From JAEZHK01 sp964575255 (lineage in GTDB: Bacteria > Bacillota > Clostridia > Christensenellales > Aristaeellaceae): a stretch of DNA of 64,000 nt. Under the pieces are notes generated by a model that worked only from the letters and a program-made list of their open reading frames with translations, ran no database searches and was not told where the DNA came from. Shown here piece after piece: positions 19,615 to 28,681 of this stretch. The stretch lies in the NCBI GenBank assembly GCA_964575255.1, contig CAZNPZ010000005.1, forward strand, positions 45,063-109,062, written 5' to 3'. Numbering within the stretch: position 1 is the first letter of the stretch; the number at the start of each line of letters is the position of its first letter. The position numbers and the translations under genes were made by a program.

Positions 19615-21815
19615 TCAGCTCGCGGGGGGTGCGAGGGTAGGGTCGTCCGTCTTCAGGTATCCTTCCGCACGCCAGTTCTCCGCCATCTGCGCGTTGCCCT
19701 GCATCGTGTACAGATCCACCAGCAGCTTGTAGGGCTGCACCGCCTGAGGCTTAAGGTTCACGCATACCATGTAGGCCTTGGCCGCGTTCTCCCAGTTGCC
19801 GATGATGTCCTGCGTCTGGCCGACCAGAAGCGCGTACTCGTAATTGTCGGGGTCGAGCTTCAGCGCGCTGTAATAGGCGTCCGCAGCGCGGGCGATCTGG
19901 CCGTTCTCACGCTCCTGATCGCCCAGCGTCTTGTAGGCGGTGGCCGGCGCGCCCATGTTCCAGCGGGCGCGGAACAGCTGCCCGCCCGGCATCCATAGTA
20001 ACCAGACCGTGATCACCGCGATGCCGACCAGCAGCATCAGCGCCACGATGCCCTTGATGCGCCGGGCCAGCGCCCACTCCTCGGCGGCCTCGTCGTAGTA
20101 GTTCTCCTTGGGCATTTCGAGGTCTTCAAAGAACAGGTCGTTCTTTGGCTTCCTGGGCGGCCTGAGCCCGCTAAGTGACGCGATGGGCGCGCGGCGCGCC
20201 GGGGGCGTGACCATGCCGCCCCACGCGGTGACCGCTTTGCCGCGGTCGGTTCGCGGAGGACGGGGTTTGTCCCCCCCGCGCGGGTCTGCCGGTTTTTCGT
20301 TTCGAGAGGGGTAGGCTGGCTTTGAGCCGTCCCTGCCTGGATTTCCGGGACGCGCGAAGCGTGAGTCTTCGCGGGGGTTCGCGGCGCGCTCGCCGCGCAG
20401 ATCGCCCGTTTCAGCCTTTTCGGGGCGCATGAAGCGCATGTCTTCGCGGGGTTTCGCGGGGCGCTCGCCGCGCAGGTCGCTCGTTTCAGCCTTTTCGGGG
20501 CGCATGAAGCGCATGTCTTCGCGGGGTTTCGCGGGGNNNNNNNNNNNNNNNNNNNNNNNNNNNNNNNNNNNNNNNNNNNNNNNNNNNNNNNNNNNNNNNN
20601 NNNNNNNNNNNNNNNNNNNNNNNNNNNNNNNNNNNNCGTTTCAGCCTTTTCGGGGCGCATGAAGCGCATGTCTTCGCGGGGTTTCGCGGGGCGCTCGCCG
20701 CGCAGATCGCCCGTTTCAGCCTTTTCGGGACGCGCGAAGCGCGGATTCTCGCGGGGTTTCGCGGGGCGCTCGCCGCGCGGATCGTCCAATCCGGCCTTTT
20801 CGGGGCGCGCGAAGCGCATGCCTTCGCGGGGTTTCGCGGGGCGCTCGCCGCGCGTTCCCGGTTCGGGTTTCTCGGGCCGCGACGCGCGCGGATTAGTTAG
20901 GGGAGCCGTGGGGCGCTCGCCGCCGAGATCAACGTTCAGATCGCCGTCCGGATCGACGTCCAAATCGTCGCCCTCGTCCGGGGAATTGGGCTTAGCGCCG
21001 CCCGAAACGGCCTTTTTGGCCTTTCCGGGCCACAAAATGCCCAACATACCGCGCGGTTTCGCGGGCCGCTCGTCATCCCAATTTTCATCGTCGCTTCTCA
21101 ATCTCAGAAAACTCAGCCCGCCGCGCGGTCTGTTTGCGCGCGCGCCCGCGCCGCTTCCGGCGGATTTGTGCGGCGCGTCCGATTCGCCGTCAAGGTCATC
21201 CCAGTCGACGTCTTCCGGCGCGGGTTTGTGACCCTTCCGGTCGGCGCGGCGCATGGGCGGCTCCGGGACAACCGGTTCGCCGCTATCAAAATCCAGCCCG
21301 ACCAACGCCGCCTGAGCGGTGGTATCCTCGGCCTGCCCGCCGTCAAAAACCAGTTCTTCAAGCGCCGCCCGCCTTGCGGCTTCCTCCGCCTGTTCGCCGC
21401 GCGGCGGCTGCGCCGGGTTGGGCGGCAGCGGGCGCACGGTTCTCAGGTCGTCCGCGCGCGAGAACTGCGAAGCGGGCCGCCGGATCGGCTGCGCGGCGGG
21501 CTTTGGCGGCTCGGCGGTTTCGTCATCGTCTGACGCCGGGCTATCCTGCCCCGCGTGCCCGAATTCCATGCGATCGATGTCCAGCCCCACCTGCTCCGGG
21601 GGCTTCGGCGCGTTCGCAGGTTCGGCGGGGACTTGCAAGGGCGCGGACAATTCAGGCGCGTTTGACGCCGGCGCGGGCGCTTCCGTCTCGATGGGCGCGG
21701 CGCTTTCCGCGGTCTCCAACGCCGGTTCAAGGCTCAGATCCGGGAGTTTTTCACCGCACCACGCGCAGAAGCGGGCGCCGTCGGGGCATTTCTTTCCGCA
21801 GGCGCTGCAGTACAT
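19615..21815 (-). CDS. Zinc-ribbon, basic-repeat and TPR membrane protein (interrupted by assembly gap)
   Basis: The N-terminus is a zinc-ribbon (MYCSACGKKCPDGARFCAWC). A long Ala/Pro/Glu/Asp-rich disordered part follows, then a tandem 25-residue repeat of type GERPAKPREDMRFMRPEKAE, a membrane span (VALMLLVGIAVITVWLLW) and a C-terminal region with two or three TPR-like helices (AADAYYSALKLDPDNYEYAL). The frame differs across the N run at 20537-20636 only because its length is arbitrary. The topology predicts a long charged cytoplasmic arm and an outside TPR domain, or the reverse. I know no named family; a scaffold role is inference. The start codon follows GGAAGAGA. Confidence 0.75.
20340..20880 (-). 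repeat. 75-bp tandem repeats in the zinc-ribbon/TPR gene
   Basis: Each unit encodes 25 residues (GERPAKPRE, then RF, then RPEKAE, then DLR). At least six copies are visible around the gap, several almost identical at DNA level, so the true copy number is unknown. Confidence 0.85.
20537..20636. other. Assembly gap of unknown length
   Basis: Exactly 100 N inside the 75-bp repeats. Repeat collapse is the likely cause. Confidence 0.95.
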
Positions 21816-21857
21816 CTCTCTTCCTCCAAGTCTTTGGTCATACTATTGAAGGTTATT

Positions 21858-21978
21858 AATGCATCCAAAGCAGGAAGTGATTTTCGTTGCAGGGCAAGGA
21901 GCCGGAGCGAGGAATAGCAGCGCTATTTTGAGCGGAAAGCGACACAGCCCTGCGAAAGAATCCCTGCGACGATGCATT
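21858..21978. other. Structured intergenic element (candidate MITE or ncRNA)
   Basis: AATGCATC (21858-21865) and GATGCATT (21971-21978) are perfect terminal inverted repeats. Inside them GCAGGGC (21889-21895) pairs with GCCCTGC (21947-21953), and AATAGC (21913-21918) pairs with GCTATT (21922-21927) over a 3-nt loop. A second CCCTGC at 21962 offers an alternative pairing. The element has no open frame and sits between two minus-strand genes. Confidence 0.6.
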
Positions 21979-21995
21979 CATAGCCGGAAATAGTA

Positions 21996-22823
21996 TTACA
22001 AGTTTTTCATCGATTCATAGGCCGGGTCGCCGTCAAAGCGGCGGTCGTCCGCGGGCGGTTCGCCGCCCAGCGCCTCGATGGCGTTCCGGATTTCCAGATA
22101 GTCGAGGTAGCCGAGGTCGGAAAGCGAAAGTACGCGGCGCAGCGGCTCCAGCGCGCGCTCGTCGCCCAGCTTCGCGAGGTAGCTCGCGTACAGGCTCCGC
22201 CGGTCGTCCAGCCTCAAAAACCGCTCGGCGGTTACTGTATAGATTCGTTCATCGCCCGGAAAGTTGCATAAAAGATCCAAATAGGTGTCGAGTGCCGCGT
22301 CGCTCGCGGTGTCAAGCCGCGAAAGCATGCCGGGAACCGCCGCCTCGCCCAGCGCGGACAGGAGCTCCGCCGCGACGTCCGCCAGCTCGTCGTCCCTCTC
22401 CCGGCGGTCGATCAGCGTAAAGCATAGCGGCATCGGCTCGTCCGACTCAAGCTCGATCAAAAGGTTCATCGCGGTCATTCGCAGCGCGGCGGGCGCGCCC
22501 TCGTCCCCGGCGAGCGCGGTCAGCGGATGCGATGCGCGGCTGCCCAGGTCGTGAAGGCGCTCCAAAAGCGGATCAGGGATCGCGATGCCTGCCGCATGGT
22601 ATTCCCGCATCAGGCCGATCAGCGACTCCGGGGTTTCGTAACGCAGGAAGTACTCCTCCGGCGATACGCCGTCCAAAAACGGCTGCGGGCGCTTCAGCCA
22701 CGCGCGGTAGAGGTCGGGAATTTCCGCCTCGATCGCGTCCAGATCCTTTTCCACCTTCATGCGCTCGTGCGCCCACTGGTGGGCGTAGGCCGCGAATTTT
22801 TTGTCAAAATCAATGGGATTCAT
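21996..22823 (-). CDS. HEAT-like repeat protein of unknown function
   Basis: The 275-residue product is built of short paired helices with the HEAT-like pattern (ALRMTAMNLLIELESDE, LADVAAELLSALGEAAVPGMLSRL, YASYLAKLGDERALEPLRRVLS). The N-terminal third, with FDKKFAAYAHQWAHERM, does not look repeated. ATG 22823 is chosen because it overlaps the stop of the upstream TPR gene by 14 nt, suggesting coupling. No catalytic motif or membrane span is visible. A protein-interaction role alongside the TPR protein is inference. Confidence 0.7.
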   Translation of the reverse strand: MNPIDFDKKFAAYAHQWAHERMKVEKDLDAIEAEIPDLYRAWLKRPQPFLDGVSPEEYFLRYETPESLIGLMREYHAAGIAIPDPLLERLHDLGSRASHPLTALAGDEGAPAALRMTAMNLLIELESDEPMPLCFTLIDRRERDDELADVAAELLSALGEAAVPGMLSRLDTASDAALDTYLDLLCNFPGDERIYTVTAERFLRLDDRRSLYASYLAKLGDERALEPLRRVLSLSDLGYLDYLEIRNAIEALGGEPPADDRRFDGDPAYESMKNL

Positions 22824-24483
22824 GGCCTGACTCCTTCGTCTCCAGCGGCGCGAGGCGCTCGATGCGCCGCGCCATGTGTTCCATCTTGCGGCGGGAACAG
22901 CGGAATAGTTCGGCAAGTTCGTCCTCGCCGACGTCCAGATGGTCCGTCCGCGCAAGGCACAGGTTGAGCGCCGCCGCCCAGCCGTTCAAATCCTTCAGCG
23001 CCGGGAGCGTTTCGCCCAGCGCCGCGGCGTAGCGCAGCCACAGCATCGTGAGCCTGGCGGGGTAGTCGTCCTTGAGCGACATGCCGGTGTAGACCGCGCG
23101 CTTCAAGACGCGCCGGTAGGCGAGCGGGAGTCTGGGAAACTGGCCACTGTCCACGGCGCTCGCGAGAGAGAATTTGTCCTCCCCGATCATGAGAAACGGC
23201 GGCGTGGCTCCGCGAAGGCCCAGGAGCATCAGCGCCTGATGCCGTACCTGCGGCGGCGCGGCAGGCTCCAGCATCACCTGACGCAAAAGGAATTCGGCCT
23301 CCCGCGTCTCAACCGCCGCCAGAAGGTTCACCCCGGCGCGCAGGAACGCGGCGTCGCCGCTCTCCACCGCCCAGCGCACCACGCGGCGCAGTTTGGGGGA
23401 TTCCTCCCACGCGGTCTTCACGCCGTCGAAGCCGCCCTTCGCCGCCTCCGCGATCACCTCCGCGCGTGCGCGCAGTTCTTCGTCCGGCAGGCGGAACGCG
23501 TAAGGGATGGGCTTCAGATCCGGCCTTGCCAGGTAGTGGCTCGCGACCTCATTGTCGGGCTGGAGCCTTCGGATGCGCGCCCAGCAGCGCGCGGCGCGCT
23601 CCTGCGGGCGGCCGGTATTGACGATGGACGCCGCGCACAGGTGCAGAAGCGTCAGGTCGTAGGGGGATTCGGCGAGCGCCTTCTGGGTCAGCTCAAACAC
23701 GCGCTCATCCATTTTGAGGTCGCAGGCGGCGTCCAGCATCATGCGAAGCTCCGCGCCCTGCGGGTTCCGCGCGGCGGCCTGATCCATCAGCTTTGCGGCG
23801 GACTCCGGGTTTCCGGTTGTGTTCTCGATCTGCGCGGCGATGAGGAGCGCTCGAATCGGCGGCTTGGTCGGCCGGAGCGCGCGCGCGACCTCCCGAACCG
23901 CACCGTCCATGTCGCCGACCATCGCGAGCGACATCGCGAGCAGCGCGCGCGTTTCGCTGTGCCGGGAGCGAATCTGAAGGCTTTTGCGAAGCGCCTGCTC
24001 CGCGCCGGGAAGGTCATTCAAGCGCATCAGGTTCACGCCCAGCGCCGCCAGCTTCGCCGCGCGCGCCTTGCGCCGGGATTTCTGGCCGCCCAGCGTGCGT
24101 GCGACGAACAGGTTGTGCAAGAGTTCGCCCACTTCCTGCCGCCCCGCGGACTGCGGGTCCTCCGACAGAAAGCACATCAGCGCCTTGTACGCGTCTTCCG
24201 CGTCATTCATGCCGTAAAAATTGCTGGCCATGCCGAAGTAGCATTCGGTGAGCGAGGGATCCTTCGCCAGCATGCGCACAAGGATGCGGTTTGAGGGCAC
24301 ATAGCAGCCCAGTTCGCACAGAACCTGCGCCAGATCCAGTTCGTAGTCGATATTGTCCGGGTCTTTTTCCAGCGCGCGTCGGGTCAGTTCCAGCGCGTCC
24401 AGCAGATGTCCTTCCCGCCGGTTGATGACCGCCCGCTGGTACAGGTAGGCGGCGCTGCGGGTAAAGGGCACAACCTTGCTCAT
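22810..24483 (-). CDS. Large TPR-repeat scaffold protein
   Basis: The 557-residue product has TPR-type helix pairs in its first 300 residues, for example YLYQRAVINRREGHLLDALE and ALLAMSLAMVGDMDGAVREVARAL, with consensus EKDPDN-type turns. The C-terminal 250 residues are helical but not clearly TPR. ATG 24483 is chosen over upstream in-frame codons because AAAGGAG lies 7 nt before it. There is no signal peptide or membrane span, so it is likely cytoplasmic. It overlaps the HEAT-like gene downstream and the pair probably works together. The partner is unknown. Confidence 0.75.
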   Translation of the reverse strand: MSKVVPFTRSAAYLYQRAVINRREGHLLDALELTRRALEKDPDNIDYELDLAQVLCELGCYVPSNRILVRMLAKDPSLTECYFGMASNFYGMNDAEDAYKALMCFLSEDPQSAGRQEVGELLHNLFVARTLGGQKSRRKARAAKLAALGVNLMRLNDLPGAEQALRKSLQIRSRHSETRALLAMSLAMVGDMDGAVREVARALRPTKPPIRALLIAAQIENTTGNPESAAKLMDQAAARNPQGAELRMMLDAACDLKMDERVFELTQKALAESPYDLTLLHLCAASIVNTGRPQERAARCWARIRRLQPDNEVASHYLARPDLKPIPYAFRLPDEELRARAEVIAEAAKGGFDGVKTAWEESPKLRRVVRWAVESGDAAFLRAGVNLLAAVETREAEFLLRQVMLEPAAPPQVRHQALMLLGLRGATPPFLMIGEDKFSLASAVDSGQFPRLPLAYRRVLKRAVYTGMSLKDDYPARLTMLWLRYAAALGETLPALKDLNGWAAALNLCLARTDHLDVGEDELAELFRCSRRKMEHMARRIERLAPLETKESGHESH

Positions 24484-24596
24484 TTTTCTCTCCTTTAGAT
24501 GACGCTGCTTGGGGAGTTCCATTTTATGCGGGGAGCTTTTCGCGTTCAATCGATTGGTGTCCCGGATGGGAGACAATCAAATTCACTTTGCGCGCT

Positions 24597-25466
24597 TCAG
24601 CGTGCTTTTTCCAATAGATCGACCAGGTGTTCCTTCGTAAAATGCCGGTTTCGCCCGCAGAAATGGCAGCCCACCTCCGCCTCGCCCTGCTCGCGGATCA
24701 GCTTCTGAAGCTCCGCCTCGCCCATCGAGATCAGCGCCCGCTCGACGCGCTCCGTGCTGCAGTCGCACGCGTAGCGGGTTTTGAGCGACCCGATAACCTC
24801 CGGCTGGAGTTCGCCCAGGAGGCTTATCACCGCCTCGTCGATGCCGATGCCGTTCATCGTCTGGCTGATGCCGCGAAGCGTGAGCGCGGCCTGTTCCACC
24901 CGCGTCACCGCCTCATTGCTCGCGCCGGGCAGCATTTGGATGATCAGCCCGCCGGCGGAAATCACGATGTCCTGCGTCAGAACGCCCAGCGACACCAGCG
25001 AGGGAATCTGTTCCGACGCGGTGAAGTACATCGCGTAGTCCTCCGCCAGTTCGCCGGAGACCAGGTTTACCTGCCCCACATAGGGCTCGCCGAAGCCCAG
25101 ATCCTTGATGATGGAAAGCCGCCCGTTTCGGCCCACAGCGCCGCCCACGTCCAGCTTGCCGTTGACGCGCGGGAGGTCGACCGCCGGGTTTTCCACATAG
25201 CCCTTGACCGCGCCGTCCGGTTTCGCGACGGCGAGCAGCGTCCCCAAAGGCCCGCCACCCTTGACGGTGGCAGTCACCGAGCCGTCGCCTTTTAACATCG
25301 CGCCCAGCATCGCGCAGGCGGTCAGGTGACGCCCCAGCGCGGCGGTGGCGGTGCGGGAAAGATTGTGGATCGCGCGCGCGTCCTCCACCAACTGGGTGGA
25401 ATCGATCAGAAGCGCCCGCGCCTGTCCGTCAAGGAGCGTAATGTGGTAGAGCATGTCGCCTTTCAT
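24597..25466 (-). CDS. hslO: Hsp33 redox-regulated chaperone
   Basis: Hsp33 is a cytoplasmic holdase activated by oxidation of a zinc-bound cysteine centre. At 289 residues the length is normal. The family core is seen in AIHNLSRTATAALGRHLTA and VKGYVENPAVDLP, and the C-terminal redox switch is intact: Y-A-C-D-C followed about 32 residues later by C-H-F-C-G. The ATG overlaps the stop of the methyltransferase gene (ATGA, 4 nt), so the two are coupled. In an anaerobe this protein fits defence against oxygen or hypochlorous stress. Confidence 0.93.
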   Translation of the reverse strand: MKGDMLYHITLLDGQARALLIDSTQLVEDARAIHNLSRTATAALGRHLTACAMLGAMLKGDGSVTATVKGGGPLGTLLAVAKPDGAVKGYVENPAVDLPRVNGKLDVGGAVGRNGRLSIIKDLGFGEPYVGQVNLVSGELAEDYAMYFTASEQIPSLVSLGVLTQDIVISAGGLIIQMLPGASNEAVTRVEQAALTLRGISQTMNGIGIDEAVISLLGELQPEVIGSLKTRYACDCSTERVERALISMGEAELQKLIREQGEAEVGCHFCGRNRHFTKEHLVDLLEKAR

Positions 25467-26170
25467 GCATTGACCCCCGTGAAGTAGACGCGGTCGCCCC
25501 CGTCCTCGATGGTGATTTGTGTGAAGCCGGCATCCTGCATCCAGCCGCGCAGTTCGTCCGCGCTGTGGGCGCGCTGGCGCTGCACCTCGTCAAACCGGTC
25601 GTACCGCCCGTCCGGGCCTTTGATGAAGAAGCTCAGTTCCATCGTCAGGATGCCCGACGCCATTTTGTTGGTCCAGAGATAGGTGAGGCCATCCCGGTCC
25701 TCGAAATACACGCGCTCCCGCGCCATGCGCCGGAGCTTCTCCTTCGAAGAGACGTCAAAGGACAGGACGCCCCCCTTCCGGAGGGACTCCCTGGCCCGGC
25801 TGAAGAATTTCGCGACCCGCATTGGGGTCAAAAGGTAGTTGACGCCGTCGCAGGCGCACACCAGTGCGTCCACGGGTCGGGGGAGGCTCAGTTCGCACAT
25901 GTCCTGCCGAACGAGCCGCACCTCCAGCCCCTCGGCCCGCGCCTTGTCGGCGGCCAGCCGCAGCATGGACTCGGACAGATCCACCCCGGTCACCTTCAGC
26001 CCGCGCCGCGCCAGCTTCAGCGCGACGCCGCCGGTGCCGCAGGCGCAGTCGCAGACGGTTTTCGGCGCCACGCCGCGGGCGGCGATCCGGGACAGGTACT
26101 CCGTCGCGCGCGCCTCGTAATCAGTGTCCTCCATCAGGGTATCGTAGACGGAAGCGAATTCCGCGTACAT
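25463..26170 (-). CDS. Class I SAM-dependent methyltransferase
   Basis: The 235-residue product has motif I C-D-C-A-C-G-T-G-G-V-A-L-K-L-A, the VTGVDLSESMLRLAADKA acidic strand, and CACDGVNYLL at motif II/III, the standard SAM-binding Rossmann fold. The N-terminal YAEFASVYDTLMEDTDYE is typical of the small Firmicutes methyltransferases often found beside Hsp33 or tRNA-related genes. GGAGG lies 6 nt before the ATG. Nothing indicates the acceptor substrate. Confidence 0.85.
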   Translation of the reverse strand: MYAEFASVYDTLMEDTDYEARATEYLSRIAARGVAPKTVCDCACGTGGVALKLARRGLKVTGVDLSESMLRLAADKARAEGLEVRLVRQDMCELSLPRPVDALVCACDGVNYLLTPMRVAKFFSRARESLRKGGVLSFDVSSKEKLRRMARERVYFEDRDGLTYLWTNKMASGILTMELSFFIKGPDGRYDRFDEVQRQRAHSADELRGWMQDAGFTQITIEDGGDRVYFTGVNA

Positions 26171-26200
26171 TTGTATCCTCCCCGGTTTGTCCCCGGCAGC

Positions 26201-26365
26201 TCAGTCCCGTTTCCCGCGTATCATCGAGCCGATCAGGCCCGTCTCCCTGGCGCTGAGCCCGCCCCAGCCCACTTGAACCAGCTTCTCCAGCAGCCCCAAT
26301 TCTTCTGCGGCCTCGTACTTGAGCCGCTCCGGCCTGGTCAATGGTTTCCATGAAAACGTATTCAA
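26201..26365 (-). CDS. Alpha/beta-type small acid-soluble spore protein (SASP), short
   Basis: This 54-residue gene starts at TTG 26365, with CGGAGGT 6 nt upstream. It encodes L-N-T-F-S-W-K-P-L-T-R-P-E-R-L-K-Y-E-A-A, then E-E-L-G-L-L-E-K-L, and ends with G-W-G-G-L-S-A-R-E-T-G-L-I-G-S-M-I-R-G-K-R-D. The KYE-A-A-E-E-L-G segment matches the GPR protease site region, and GGLSARETGxIGxM matches the second conserved block of alpha/beta SASPs, which coat DNA in endospores. It lies between the methyltransferase and the YesL-like gene. A non-ATG start and short length explain why it is easily missed. Confidence 0.82.
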   Translation of the reverse strand: MNTFSWKPLTRPERLKYEAAEELGLLEKLVQVGWGGLSARETGLIGSMIRGKRD

Positions 26366-26419
26366 GGTTGCACCTCCGCGCGAACTGACTGAAATCAGTA
26401 TGCGCGTAGGTTCCCGGCG

Positions 26420-27304
26420 TTAAACCTTGTCGTCTTCCTCGTCGTCCTCATCCAGCGACTGATCGCGAAGGCCCAGGTTGACCGGCGCGCCCTCGATCTT
26501 CGGGTTCAGGAACCGGTCGAAGCAGCTGACCGCGTAGGAGGCGTAGATCAGCCCCGTCAGCGAAAAGCCCACCACCAGATAGATTCCCACGATGACGAGA
26601 TACCCGTATGGCACGAACATCGCGATCGCCGCCGGTACGAGGAACGCGCCCAGCAGGAACAGGATCGACCAGGGCAGCCGCGCCAGCGCAATCAGCGCGG
26701 CGTTGCGGATCAGTACCTTCAGGGTCATATCGTAGGTGACCATCATCGGGTAGATCAGCATGTTGATCATCCACCACAGCGCCAGCATCATCACCACCAG
26801 CGTCTCCGGGATGACCCAGACGATGGACGAGGCCGTCATCTGGCTGTAGTACATGATGCCCACGTAGCTGACGAGCAGCGAGATGCCGTTGATCAGGCCG
26901 ATGACGAGGCCTTGCTTCCAGTTGCCCTTCACCGCGTCCTTGAAATCGCTGATCAGGAACGAATGCTGGTCCCGCGCCCAGTTGCGCACGACATACATCA
27001 GACCCGGCGCGCCGACGCCCGCGATTGTGAGGCAGGGCACCATGCCGATGAGGTAGAACATCAAATTGCCGCTCGCCATGGACAAGTCCGCCTCGGCGGA
27101 CATGAACAGCGACGCGTTGATCCCCGTCCACAAAAGCGCCGGCAGGCAGAACAGAAGGTAGATCAGGTTGACCGCGCACAGCCCGCCGAAGTGGATGCGC
27201 AACATGTCGAAGAACAGCTTGACGCGGCTGTCCGGAAGGCTCTCCGGCGTAAAATCCGCCTTGCCCGCCTTGCCGTAGTAGTAATTATTAATGAATCCAG
27301 ACAT
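26420..27304 (-). CDS. YesL-like (DUF624) integral membrane protein
   Basis: The 294-residue product has six predicted membrane spans. The opening M-S-G-F-I-N-N-Y-Y-Y-G-K-A-G-K-A-D-F and the RVKLFFDMLRIHFGGLCAVN helix are typical of the YesL/DUF624 family, often found with carbohydrate ABC transporters. The cytoplasmic tail is very acidic (LDEDDEEDDKV). ATG 27304 is preceded by GGAGG at 8 nt. The molecular function of the family is not established, and no transporter gene is adjacent here. Confidence 0.8.
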   Translation of the reverse strand: MSGFINNYYYGKAGKADFTPESLPDSRVKLFFDMLRIHFGGLCAVNLIYLLFCLPALLWTGINASLFMSAEADLSMASGNLMFYLIGMVPCLTIAGVGAPGLMYVVRNWARDQHSFLISDFKDAVKGNWKQGLVIGLINGISLLVSYVGIMYYSQMTASSIVWVIPETLVVMMLALWWMINMLIYPMMVTYDMTLKVLIRNAALIALARLPWSILFLLGAFLVPAAIAMFVPYGYLVIVGIYLVVGFSLTGLIYASYAVSCFDRFLNPKIEGAPVNLGLRDQSLDEDDEEDDKV

Positions 27305-27483
27305 GGATGTATCCTCCCGGCGTCGGCCGCTCGCCCGGCGGCATTTGATCCTACTAATTATAGCCTTTCCGTCTGCTTTCGTCAATGCCGCGCCACAAGG
27401 CAGGTTTTCATTCTGCGCGTTTCACGGAAAAGCGGGTCTGCCCTTTGGGATCCGGCCCGTACCTTCATCCGGTAGTTCCCTTG

Positions 27484-28524
27484 TCAGAAGCATCTGCCGG
27501 TCTGTGACTTGTGGCAGCCGTCGGTCGGACCGCCCGGCTGGCAGCGGTAGCAGATCTCGTTTTCAAGCGGCGCGCCCGCGAAGAACGAACGCACACTGTC
27601 CAGCGTGGTCCTCGCGATCGCCTGAAGCGCCTCGTCGGTCAAGAACGCCTGATGCGAGGTGATCAGGACGTTGGGGAGCGTCAGAAGGAGCGACAGCACC
27701 TCGTCCTCCATCAGCTGGAACGACTTGTCCTCAAAGAACAGGTCGCCCTCCTCCTCGTAGACGTCCAGCCCCGCAGCGCCCAGCCGCCCCTTCTGCAGCG
27801 CCTCGAGGAGCGCCCGGCTGTCCACCAGCGCGCCGCGCGACGTGTTGATGATGGTCGCCGTGGACTTCATTTTGGCGAGGTTCTCCGCGCCGATCAGATG
27901 GTGGGTCTCCGGCGTCAGCGGGCAATGCAGCGACAGGATGTCGCTTTTTTGAAGCAGTTCGTCCATCTCCACGTACTTGACGCCCAGGTTTGGGTTGGGG
28001 AACGCGTCGTGGGCGAGCACCTCCATGCCAAAACCTTTGCAGATCGCGATGAACGCCTGCCCGATCTTGCCGGTGCCGATCACGCCCGCGGTTTTCCCGT
28101 GCAGATCGAAGCCCTCCAGGCCGCTGATCGTAAAGTTGTGCTCCCGCGTGCGGTTGAACGCCCTGTGGGTCTTGCGGTTGAGCGTGAGCATCAGCGCCGC
28201 GGCGTGCTCCGCCACCGCGTAGGGCGAATAGCCCGGCACGCGCACCACGCTGACGCGCTGATAGGCGGCTTTGAAATCCACATTGTTGTATCCGGCGCAG
28301 CGCAGCGCGATCAGGCGGATGCCGTAGCCGTACAGCGCATCGATGACCTCCGCGTTCACCTCGTCGTTGACGAACGCGCACACCGCGTCCAGCCCCTCGG
28401 CCAGGCGGACGGTTTCCGGGCCGAGCTTGCCCTCGAAGCAGCGGATCTCGATGTCTTCACCCTTCAGGCGGTCGAACCAGCGGCGGTCGTAGGGCTTGGC
28501 GTCAAACAAGCCGATTCTGATCAT
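27484..28524 (-). CDS. D-2-hydroxyacid (D-lactate-type) dehydrogenase
   Basis: The enzyme reduces a 2-oxoacid such as pyruvate with NADH. The 346-residue product has the D-LDH-like N-terminus IRIGLFDAKPYDRRWFD, the NAD motif GVIGTGKIGQAF near residue 150, the catalytic Arg in NTSRGALVDSRAL, the Glu in the later ALEALQKGRLGAAGLDVYEEE segment, and the His in ITSHQAFLTDEAL. ATG 28524 has AGGAG upstream. The tail ends in Cys/Gly-rich ICYRCQPGGPTDGCHKSQTGRC, longer than usual. It is transcribed divergently from the esterase gene at 28682. Confidence 0.87.
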   Translation of the reverse strand: MIRIGLFDAKPYDRRWFDRLKGEDIEIRCFEGKLGPETVRLAEGLDAVCAFVNDEVNAEVIDALYGYGIRLIALRCAGYNNVDFKAAYQRVSVVRVPGYSPYAVAEHAAALMLTLNRKTHRAFNRTREHNFTISGLEGFDLHGKTAGVIGTGKIGQAFIAICKGFGMEVLAHDAFPNPNLGVKYVEMDELLQKSDILSLHCPLTPETHHLIGAENLAKMKSTATIINTSRGALVDSRALLEALQKGRLGAAGLDVYEEEGDLFFEDKSFQLMEDEVLSLLLTLPNVLITSHQAFLTDEALQAIARTTLDSVRSFFAGAPLENEICYRCQPGGPTDGCHKSQTGRCF

Positions 28525-28575
28525 GAGGATCACTCCTTCTGTCGGCGGTTTCGCGTGTTTTCTTCCCAATATTGA

Positions 28576-28581
28576 AGTATA
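28576..28581 (-). promoter_or_regulatory. -10 element of the D-hydroxyacid dehydrogenase gene
   Basis: TATACT on the minus strand, about 50 nt before ATG 28524. The -35 is unclear: a TTGACC is present but only 14 nt away. Confidence 0.45.
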
Positions 28582-28620
28582 ACCGCTTCTGAGAAGGTCA
28601 ACCATATGGCTTCGCCGCGG

Positions 28621-28649
28621 TTGACGAAGCTTGTTTTCAGGGATATACT
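28621..28649 (+). promoter_or_regulatory. Promoter of the esterase gene
   Basis: TTGACG (28621-28626), 17-nt spacer, TATACT (28644-28649), about 32 nt before the start codon. Confidence 0.8.
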
Positions 28650-28681
28650 GGGAACGATTCAGCCGTTCAGGAGGGATTCTC

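Noticed and set aside
20340..20880. CRISPR-like array in the zinc-ribbon/TPR gene
   Set aside because: The 75-bp units are contiguous and coding, with no unique spacers.
26121..26351. 76-codon minus-strand frame beside the methyltransferase start
   Set aside because: The alternative frame from TTG 26365 encodes an SASP with a good ribosome site, so this one is its shadow.
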